Origin: a virus
Virus record (IMG/VR): IMGVR_UViG_3300042322_000140
Location: 1 to 64,000 of that record
Direction: 5' to 3' (one strand)
Length of the DNA stretch: 64,000 nucleotides
Part shown: positions 6,901 through 15,800 of the stretch, in pieces
Layout: each line of letters begins with the position of its first letter
Position numbering within the stretch: the stretch's first letter is position 1
Notes under the pieces: generated by a model
Databases searched by the model: none
What the model was told of the DNA's origin: nothing
What the model saw: the letters and a program-made list of their open reading frames with translations, nothing else
Translations under genes and position numbers: made by a program

Positions 6901-9713
6901 AAATCATTAGAAAAACCTACGCTTGAGTTTAATATAAAAAATTCAACTGCTGCTTCTCTACCTTCTTCTAATTCAATCTTTTGAAGCTCTTCTAGAAATT
7001 TAGGTGCAAGTTTTTCAATATCTATTTTTTGCCCACCAGAAAGTCTTGCCTCTTCTTGCTTCTCAGCTAAAAAAGCTTGGTCTAATTTATTTATTTCAAA
7101 AGCTATCTTAGCCTCCTCACTTACAACTCCTTGAAGTTCATAGTATATTCCAGATACTTCTATAGAGTTTTCAGATGGGTTTTCAACTGGTTTTAGACCT
7201 GTTTTAATATCCCCAAAACTTTCGAATAAAGATTTTAAACTTTTTCTTTTTAAGTTTATAGCATCTAATTCATACTTATCTTGAGATGTGTACCTTGGTA
7301 AACCTTTTTCATTTTTAACTCTAGACATAAGACTACCTAAGTCTGTAGACAATAGTCTAAGCTCTGTTTTAGTAGTGTCACTTATTCCAAGTTTTTCATA
7401 TTTATCATCTCTATTTTGATAATAATCTTCTGTAAAACTTCTCTCCACTCTTGAATTAACTGCATCATTAACTTCTTTTTCATAAGCTTTTTCTGCTGCC
7501 TCATCTGTTATTTTTGGTAAGTCGTAGCTTTTTATACCCTTTATTATATCTTCGTCAGACATTGCTGTACCGCTATGAATCTTATAAGCTTGTAACTTTA
7601 TATCTGTAATGTCTTTTTCAAAAGCGTTAAAATCATATAAACTTGTTACATAACCTCCTTTTTCCATAAATTTAGGTAGGTCAGCTTCTGTAAAACCAAG
7701 TTTACGAATTGTATCTTGAAACTGTTTTGCTCTTACTAAATAGCTTTGTTCTGCATCTAGAGTCATATCTGCAATAACACTCCCTAAAATATTAAGTAGT
7801 GGATCATGTGCATGTGTGATTTGACCAAATGCTGAATAAAATAATTGTGTATCTCTAGTAGCAGTAGTAACTGCATCTCTTAGTTTTTGTCTAACTTCGT
7901 CATCAAAACTGTGTCTTATCATTAACCTGTCTATGATTCTGTCTAGTACATCATTTTGTACGTTATCTGCAGCCCCGGTTACAGCTGATACTTTTACAAC
8001 AACTGCGTTAATATCATTTACAATATCTGCTAAATCTGCATCCTCTTTTGATAGGGCTACTAATCTAGATAATACTGGTACAATGTTATCTTTCAAGCCT
8101 TGTAATACAATACCCTCTTCATTAGATAAAGTCTCACCTCTTCTTTTAGATGTTTCAATAGCTGTAGATACATAGTCTGCTTGTCTTTTTGCTAAAGATA
8201 TTAAGTCAAGTATTGAGCTTTTTGTAATAGCTTTATCTAATGCTGAGTTTAACATCTGTATACTAGCTGCAGATCCTCTACCGGCATTTCTAAGACTTCT
8301 TTCTTGGTCAAGTAATGATTTTACCAGTCTTTTTACAATAACATTCTTAGTATCAAGAACCACGTTTCCGCTTGCTTGTTGCTGATACATTCTAAAAGTC
8401 TTAGTTTTAGTTTTGTCTAAGTTTAAATACTTATTTACATCTTTGGTTAATAGCAAGTCCTCTACTTTTACCGTTAGTGCCTCTAAGTCAGTATAGAATG
8501 TATCCTTTACAACTACAGAATTAAAAAACTTACCTAAAAGCTCAAAAATTCTTTCTATTATTGTTTTGTGTATTTCTGTTTTACCCTCTGTATTAAATCT
8601 TTCTTGTATAGCTTTTGCCAGTTCTTTACCTAATATCTCTCTTCTAACTAAGTTTTCAACTTGTTCAGTAGACATACTTGGGTTTTCTCTTGTGTACAAT
8701 TCTCTATAAGATTGTGAAAATTCTACATAAGAACTGGTTTTGTTTATATTTCTTAATAGGCCCTCTATCTCAGCATCATCCCAAGTTTCAACTATGAAGT
8801 GTGAAGTCTCTTCTGCTAATCCATCAATAGTCATCAGACCATCTTTGAATGCAATTACTTGTCTAGATACATCTAATAATGCTTGAGCTGATGGATCAAC
8901 ACCATTTCTAATATTATAGCTATTTATGTAGCTGTTTATAGATGTCACCTTGACACCCATACTGTTTAAAAGATCCAAAAGATTCATTTTTAAAGACTCT
9001 TCATTAGTGTTCAAAGACTCTGTTGAGATACCTGATGGTAATGCATCTTTTACTGCATTGTTTATCATAAGCTCTACAGCTTCATCTTTACTAACAGACT
9101 TTTCTAACTCTCTTAGAGTAGTAGCCCTGAAGTCTTCTAAAGACATTGATTTATTACCTACTTGTACTTTATTCTTGTTGTTCAGTAATTCAATTCTACC
9201 GTCTTTGTAGATCTTAAAGTTCTTTCTGTTTAGGTTGGTTTTGGCTTCCTCCTTTATGATCTGTTCATTTACTATTTGTAATGGCCCATGGTTACCAGCT
9301 GCTTGGTGGTAAGTTTTTCCATTTTCTATTATTTTTTGATCAGAAAGAATATCACTTTTGATCATGTTGTTTATAAACCCTTCATAGCTAGCCGGGTTTG
9401 TGTTTGAAGACACTGAAACTAGGTTTTTAAACGTGTTTTCAATACCCATACCTATCTGTATATCCCCTCCTGCTGAGTTCTGTAAAGCTTCTTTGTAAGA
9501 ATTGAACGTCACACCTTTATCAGAAATAAAAGTGATAGGGCTTTGGTCGTTTATTTTTTCTGAATAAACATTTTTAAAAATAGACAAAGCTTCTTCTAAA
9601 CTTTCTACATGTGGAAGTCTAGCTATTTGTTTGAATAGTCTACTTTCTTTACCTTCTAGGTCAAAAACGTTTTTTATACTACCGTTTTTATTATAATTAA
9701 TCGTACAGCTCAT
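3990..9713 (-). CDS. Giant probable internal virion protein with C-terminal membrane segment (1907 aa)
   Basis: The product is very long, mostly helical and charged, with many predicted coiled-coil-like stretches. The first ~50 residues carry an NGSI..V..LEGKESRLFKQI pattern that resembles the N-terminus of the 2469-residue protein encoded just upstream. Near residue 299 an LAEETSHFIVE motif resembles a degenerate zincin helix, though without a full HExxH. Near 1746-1771, FAFLSVLFLLTIGVGHWA is a clear membrane-spanning segment, the only strong one. In podoviruses such giants are stored in the capsid and ejected to form a channel or act in the host. The gene has its own promoter at 9733-9765 and ends at the bidirectional terminator. 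No RNA polymerase DxDGD motif is visible. The role is inferred from size, position and membrane segment. Confidence 0.7.
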   Translation of the reverse strand: MSCTINYNKNGSIKNVFDLEGKESRLFKQIARLPHVESLEEALSIFKNVYSEKINDQSPITFISDKGVTFNSYKEALQNSAGGDIQIGMGIENTFKNLVSVSSNTNPASYEGFINNMIKSDILSDQKIIENGKTYHQAAGNHGPLQIVNEQIIKEEAKTNLNRKNFKIYKDGRIELLNNKNKVQVGNKSMSLEDFRATTLRELEKSVSKDEAVELMINNAVKDALPSGISTESLNTNEESLKMNLLDLLNSMGVKVTSINSYINSYNIRNGVDPSAQALLDVSRQVIAFKDGLMTIDGLAEETSHFIVETWDDAEIEGLLRNINKTSSYVEFSQSYRELYTRENPSMSTEQVENLVRREILGKELAKAIQERFNTEGKTEIHKTIIERIFELLGKFFNSVVVKDTFYTDLEALTVKVEDLLLTKDVNKYLNLDKTKTKTFRMYQQQASGNVVLDTKNVIVKRLVKSLLDQERSLRNAGRGSAASIQMLNSALDKAITKSSILDLISLAKRQADYVSTAIETSKRRGETLSNEEGIVLQGLKDNIVPVLSRLVALSKEDADLADIVNDINAVVVKVSAVTGAADNVQNDVLDRIIDRLMIRHSFDDEVRQKLRDAVTTATRDTQLFYSAFGQITHAHDPLLNILGSVIADMTLDAEQSYLVRAKQFQDTIRKLGFTEADLPKFMEKGGYVTSLYDFNAFEKDITDIKLQAYKIHSGTAMSDEDIIKGIKSYDLPKITDEAAEKAYEKEVNDAVNSRVERSFTEDYYQNRDDKYEKLGISDTTKTELRLLSTDLGSLMSRVKNEKGLPRYTSQDKYELDAINLKRKSLKSLFESFGDIKTGLKPVENPSENSIEVSGIYYELQGVVSEEAKIAFEINKLDQAFLAEKQEEARLSGGQKIDIEKLAPKFLEELQKIELEEGREAAVEFFILNSSVGFSNDFWNNFDVSESMMTYIDSYSQDPNSEQAWIEKIKSYKDKLQSRKSILKQYQDSRNFTNTMAEEMSTQQRSKVIELSEEIDRMAVELYTIFKDKVSLGTEENRVSESTPNQSYYDMLADARITTAEGKYKFALENMTVENAKKARQFSDALDDVLKGLRVSEGHKALILRTVGINELSELNKDDIPAAKLKYAETKLAPYYKAFAPVGLQNFYDQLKNGNQNVYTLVTELNKRRDVKVSNNFSYYEMGEIKFKNPNYKEDFEGGSKQPKLSKYLNKNFVDLFRPVLDADNNPILDNEGNIQATTNQKLFSLYKEYMEFQRESLRSYGELGTHNLYLAPQVSKTGLEKANDLIKGKRGTIKEWWRDAVRFRVDEQAFGEEVEGEALVKATNMKIIPKYFLKKLEEETDVSTDLFYSSMLFAQQSQLYKARKERFSEFATLNDLVLKRAYPEGKDATSTNTYKMFQSYYDHNLFGIKERKNWRVTVPVLGQIDVTKIINMLHKLIRDNSLALNVVVPVTSWLTAEASMIIEKYVGQYVDSGSMNLASKEFRKIAFPAMKESLEIDSKSKLSIYGEYFGVFDLSNKFENSMYSKGPRVLAKSKYILHTAGNFAPLSKAMLSQLYGFRIYEGKLVDSKKFESLYKTVNPSATKKDLANQWDLLRDKTLYNYMSPKDGTVAYDYDSLARDMGRTNDEQFQKDFRNIEIGVITKLKKVVERIDGMITNEERTSMQRDVLGRFAMTHKGWLAISAANRFKRRHLNLQTGQMEEGTYFSVYNFFVQNFNNGLQKGGMKSALGELKSQYLNGDDVQRENIRRVMVDFAFLSVLFLLTIGVGHWADDEEDMWAAQFAAYMLERVTTETSSTQFGVIGEFYSSVKEPLVGVQKLENLFNITRAFDTEVEDRGRFKGMTKQQIYFLKNVTGAKPTFDLWNAGNLKSLRDTYDYYNKDESLIPIAILIDENDLKEGGWAEISEEE

Positions 9714-9732
9714 ATTTTTTTATTATTATAAT

Positions 9733-9765
9733 GCAAAATTAGTATTTTTATTTGTCATATCCAAA
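9733..9765 (-). promoter_or_regulatory. Late promoter for the 1907-residue protein gene
   Basis: Read on the minus strand: TTTG (9765-9762), 20 bases, TAATTTTGC (9741-9733), matching the Bacteroidota -33/-7 elements. The start codon at 9713 lies exactly 20 bases beyond the end of the -7 box. Confidence 0.75.
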
Positions 9766-9766
9766 T

Positions 9767-9801
9767 ACATTAAAAAGTTAAGGCTACTTTTCAGCAGCCT
9801 T
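9767..9801 (-). terminator. Probable weak terminator after the 2469-residue protein gene
   Basis: A six-base stem AAGGCT/AGCCTT (9780-9785 and 9796-9801) lies just after the stop at 9808, followed on the minus strand by a short T run (9776-9772). It directly precedes the next promoter, giving a terminator-promoter boundary. Confidence 0.45.
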
Positions 9802-9807
9802 TTCTTA

Positions 9808-12800
9808 TTATTGACAGTTGAAATATTCATCGTCTATCTGTTTTAATTCTTCTTTAGAATAGTAATTTTTTGATGTCTTAAACACCTCTGGGCTATTTTC
9901 CAGGTATTGGTACTTGTTAAAGTTTACATCTGACAAAGGTTTTTCTATACCAGTTAGTTTAAAGTTAGGGTCTACTGAAGGCAGTTTGTTGTAAAACTTA
10001 ACGTTCCCTGCTTCGTATATCATTTCAAAAACCCCTTGTGTTGTTCTTACAAATGTATCTGTTTCATTCTTTACAGCTAATACCCCATCTTCTATGTATC
10101 TGTAATCTCCGGATATTTTCTTAGCACTTTCAGGATTATTTGCAAAAAACTCTCTTTGGCTTGTTTGGCTGTCATAGTCTTCAAATACTAACTCTTCTGA
10201 TGTCATTCCTAAATTCAAATTCTTAGATATTGCATCGTAGTCTGCCAAGTCTTTTTCAAATTCTAATGGGATAGACATTATTGCTTCCTCTTTAGATAAA
10301 GGGTCTTTTTCTACTAATTCTATTCCTTTTCCTGTAACCTTGAAGTACTTATTGTTTGTCTCTAGTATAAATCTATTGAAGTCTTTTACAAACTCTGTAA
10401 CCAAATACTCTGGGCTAGATATTACACTACCTAAACTATCTGTTGATACTTTTATAGGAGTCACTACTAATGGGAAGCCAAAGAACTTTTTATACAAATA
10501 TATCTTAGCCAGCTTATCAGGGTCTACTTCGTAATCTGCTACTTCAAGATTTGTTACTTCTTTTTCTACAAAGCTTCTTAAGTCTTCAATATTAGCTACT
10601 TCATCTGGTAACATTTCAGGATACTCTAGCATTGTATCGTAAAGCTCCTCTAAGCTCTGCTCCTCTGTTTGTCTATAAATATCCCCTTGCTTTTTGACTA
10701 AACCAAAATTATCAAACATTTGATACTCCGACATATCTGATTCAACAACTGTATCAAATTCATTATCTGTTTCTATTACAGCTGATTCTTCTGTGCTTGT
10801 ATCAAATAACTCTTTATAAATAGTAGAGTAGTTAATTATATTTTCCTCAGTTGGTCCTGTTTCTAGTAGATTTTCCATAGCGTCTAAAAACGCAAGTATA
10901 TCTTCTCTACTATGAGATAACACTTTAGTAGGAATGTCTCTTAGGTCAATACCGTTTGTCATAGCTTTCTTTTTAATAGAGGCTAATAATTTTACTACTG
11001 CATTAGGGTTTTCGTCCCAAACTTCTTCAGAAAACTCTTCGTTTATATATCTAATTTCCTCAGATAATTTAGAATTTTCTTCGTCAATCAATGTATTAGC
11101 TACAATGTTTTCTATGTCTTCTGCCTTATCAACTAACACCCCGTCTTTTGTAACCTTTATATTAACTAATTTATGATTCTTAGCTATATTATCTACTGAA
11201 GATTTAAAGTTAGAGTCTTTTGCATATTTATTGCTAAGATCTGGTAACAAATTATCTGAGATCTCTTCTTCAGAAATACCAGCTATATCTCTAGCTAACT
11301 CTGCTTCAACTATAAATGGGTTTGCTATTTCTTGTTTTCCAAATATGTTTAAGCTTGTTCCAGTAAGTGTTATAAAGTTTTTATTGTATTCTATCTCAAA
11401 AGGTTCTGTATTTTTTAATTTTAAATAAGCTTCTTTTATACTTCTTTGTAAGTCTAATGAGCTCATTATTTTTGTTGCCTCATACTTATTAAACACCCCA
11501 CCTCTTTGTAAAGATACTAAATTAAAAGATATAATACCAGATTTTGTAATAGCACTTTCTAATTTTTCTAAAAGCTCCGATGAAGAGTTTACTCCAAGTG
11601 CCATAGCTGCATTTCTTGCAACAACTTGGTCCTCTAATGATAAAGACTCTGTAGAATTATTTTTAAATTGCATCAAATCTTTAATCGAAGGCTCTCCGTT
11701 TTCATCATAACCATTTGGTGCAAGCTTTCTCGCTGGTCTTTGCATTTCAAAATCAGATGTCTTTTTATACCCAAGTGATGTGTAGAACTTTTCAAGTCCG
11801 GCATTAGTAGTGTTTTTATCTCTACTAGAAATAGTCAATACTGTACTTTTACCTATTGAGTCTGTGTATTTTAAAGCTGTATTAAAAGCTTCTCTTGCTC
11901 TACCCTGGCCTCTAAATTCTTCTGGTGTTTCTACCAATTCCATTTCTATTTTGCCAGTAGGTTTTTCAGTAATTGGGTTTACTTCATTTCTAAAATAAAC
12001 TTTACTTCCATTTACATCTGCAACCATTCTTTCTCCAGCACTTTTTATGTTTAGTTCAGAGACCCAAGAAGGTAATAATCCTACTTTTTGTTCTGCAAAA
12101 CTCATCATATCATATACTTGGTTAGTCAAGATTTTAGCTCCCTCTGTATCACCATTTCTTCTAAGTACTCTAGCTTTATCTCTTAATTCGAAAGCTTTGT
12201 CGTTTACTCCAGAGAAATTAACCCAAGAGTTTTGACCTCTAGTCTCAGTTGTCATGGCAAGTCTAGCTAATGGAGAGTACATTCTAGAGTGTATATTCCA
12301 TGCGTTTTCTTCTCCTAATGCACCAAAACCATTTCCAAATTTAGCATGCCCAAAGAAATCGTGTACAAATCTAAATATGTCATTTGCTAATAAAGGCTCC
12401 CCATTTACATCTTTAAACTTAGTCTTTTGTAAAAGTGGGTTGTCTTTTCTTTGTTGAGCTGTTATAGCCTCATCCCCAAATCCAGACTCCGTTGAGAAAA
12501 TCTTCATACGCTTATTACCACGTAAGTCAGCTATCATGTCGGCAGAGTTTTCATACGGCTCCGAATTATTTATCTCTGGTTTGTAACCATAGCTTAGTAT
12601 TTTTTTATACTGGTCTACAGTCTCTTTTACCATAGCTTTGTAAGCCGCTTTTGTTTTAGTATCGTTTGGTGTAGGTTGCATCTTATCAAACTCAGCTGCT
12701 ATACTTTTGCTATTTTCTTTATTTAATTCCTTTATCGGTTCTATTGCATCAATGCTTATACCTTTCTCTAACATGTATTCATCAGCTATTTTTGATGCGT

Positions 12801-15800
12801 CCTCTAAAGGTGCATTAAATAACTTATTACCATCTACTATAGAAAAGTTTACATAGCTGTCAGAATCATTAAATCTCTTTTTGGCTTCTTGGCTTTTCTC
12901 ATATACTTCTCTAAAGTCTCCAAAATACATATTTTTGACTCTTGCATAAGCACGTATGATATTCATACCACCAAAAGTTCCGGCATCTAAATGCACAGGT
13001 TTTCCGTCTTTTATGCCCCAATTAGCAATATCTCCTAAATCACCATAGATTATGTCGTAGTTTAAATACTCTTCTAATCCATAGTTTTTAAGTACTTCAA
13101 CCAAGTCTGGGTTTTTAGTATCAAAGTCTGCTTGACTATATCTGTATAGTTCCATAAGCATTACCTCTGCATCTTCTGTACCATATTGTTCACCATTCAC
13201 TATGTTGTATATAGGAATTTGATCATTTGGTTCAAGTTGAGTTAACTTTTCAGCTATAACATAATTAAGGCCAGTTTCATAAACTTGTGGAAGGACACCT
13301 TTACTTATAAGCTCTTCATTACCTTCTTGCATGTTTTGAGCTAGTCCTCTGGCATTATTTGCTACTTTTAGCACCTTACCCTCACCTAAATCAAAAACAA
13401 CTCTGTCAGAGCCTTGAGATAACTTTACTAAGTTTGGTATATCAAATCTATCTCTTGCTACTTGGTTTACGTCATATTTATACCTAAGATAAGTACTATC
13501 TATACCTAGATTTTTTTGCATTCTGGATCCAGATAATAATTCAGTGGCAGATGCTGATCCAAACTCTGCTAGTGTCATTGCTGATACTTGTTCAGCTGTG
13601 TAGTTTGATAACCCAACTGCTGCTTTTATAGCACCCCAAACACTTTTTAACCACTCGCTTAAGCTTCCTTTTTTATTGCTTAACAATAATTTAGCCCCTT
13701 GATCACCTATTACTTGTGCAAGGACTTCATTATTAAACTCTTCTGAACCTTCTTCTAGATCTGGTTGTGTGTTTTTTACAATATCTATGTATTGTTGAGC
13801 TTCTTCTTTATTTTTTTCAACAAGAGATAGTCCAGATTTATATATGTCTTCTCTGTTTTCTTTTAGCCAATCTAGATGTAAATGTCCAAATTCATGTATT
13901 GGTGTATCTAACCCCATTACATCGTTGTTCAAGTACACATCTCCTCTATAAGTAAAACCTGCAGTACTTAGTTTTATACCTTTTTCTAATAACTGTTTGC
14001 TAAATTTAATATCTTTGTTTATAGGCTCAACTAAAGTTTTATCTTTTATTGCAAATACAATTTGTCCTTTGTTACCTATATCTTCTCCTTTTATAATTTT
14101 TGCATTTTCTACTTCTTTTATAAAAGCGTCAAGTTCTTCTTTAGGTAATTCTATTCCTTCTGCTAGTAAAGAGTATCTAATTCTAGTTTTCCACTCTTTT
14201 AAATCAGATAGATTGTCTTGGTGAACTGTTAATAAACCTTGGCCAAAACCTACTTTTTCTACTCCCCATCTTTTATTCCAATTATCTAGGTCTAAAATAT
14301 CTGGGCTTTTGATTTTAAATTCTTCTATATTTCTACCAAAAACTCCGGCATATTTTTTTTGTACAGCAAAGTATTGTGTACCTTTATAGTTTGAATCAAA
14401 CTCTCCATTTATGCCTCTGTATACTGCAGGTAAAGATTCTATTTTATATTCTCTTATTAAAGCTGCTGCTTCTTCTTTTACTTCTTGTTCTGTTGAGTTT
14501 TCTGATAAGTATACCTCTAAATATGAACCATCCACTAAATTAACTTCCCAGAAGTCTTCTTCTGTGTTAAAAAATAAAGAGTCTACATCTTCTTGTGACA
14601 TAGTTACTTGCTTAGCTATTTTTGAATCTAAACCAAGGTTTACTAACTTAGCCTCTATCTGAGAGTTAGTCATTTGGAATACATTATTAGCTAACCCACT
14701 TAGTTCTAGCTTAGATATAATCTCTTGTGTTATCTCATTCTTAGAAGTCTCACTCAAGCTTTTAGAAAACATAGGTATAGACGACTTTAACTCAGAACGC
14801 ATCTTATTTGTTATCTCAATATAAGGCTGTTCTGCTAAAGTCAGTTTGTCTGCGTTTATTTCTTGTGGTACATATTTTTCAAAATACTTTCTAGCTCCCC
14901 CTGCTGTGTTATCTAAGTCTGAATTAGATAGTGTTTCTTCATCAACATACTCTACAAATTCTCCATTAACTCTTAAAACAAATCCATCCTCTTCTTCTGT
15001 AATTTCTACATTAGATTTTTCTGCAAAGTTAACTGTTTCTAATTTAGCATCTTTGTCAAATCTTTGAGCTTCTTTTTGTGCTACTTTTGTTACAATATTG
15101 TCATAGAAAGATTTCATACCTTCTCCACCTACTTCTAGGTCTAAGCCTGAGTACTCTTTACCTTGACCAGTTGACTTTAAGTCTCTTATTTCATCTAAGT
15201 CATTTACTACTTTTTTTGCAAACTCTTTCCCAAAAAAAGATTCTAATTCTGCATCATCTCTTACACCTTTTGCACTTAAAATTTTACCGTCTTTTTTTAC
15301 CTCGGCATTATATTTAAACAAACTACTTCCAGCATAGCTTATCTCTATAGCATCTACTTGATTAGATAAACTATACATACTAGAAGATTGCTGTCCTGTA
15401 GCAAAAGCTACACCACTGTACCCCTCTTGTGCTGCCATTTGTAAAACACGTCTTGTAGCTAAGCCAACCCATTGATCAGTATTTTTATAAGGCATTTCTT
15501 GTAAGCCAGACTGATCAATATCAATAATATCTCTTTTTGCAGCAGCTATTTGTCTTTCTAAAGGTGTTACTTTTGAGTAGTAGTCTTGTATTACTCTAAA
15601 ACCTTCTTGTTCAACACTTGGTAGATCTTCTACCCCAATAGTATTTTCAAGACTTTTTCTAAAATCTAATTCGTTTGCTCTTCTTTCTATAGTTGTATCA
15701 GCAACCTCTTTAGAGCCATAGTAGTTATTTTGTCCTGATACTTGTCCATCAACATATATTCTATAATCTCCATTGTTCTCTTTTACTGCTTCTACTCCTG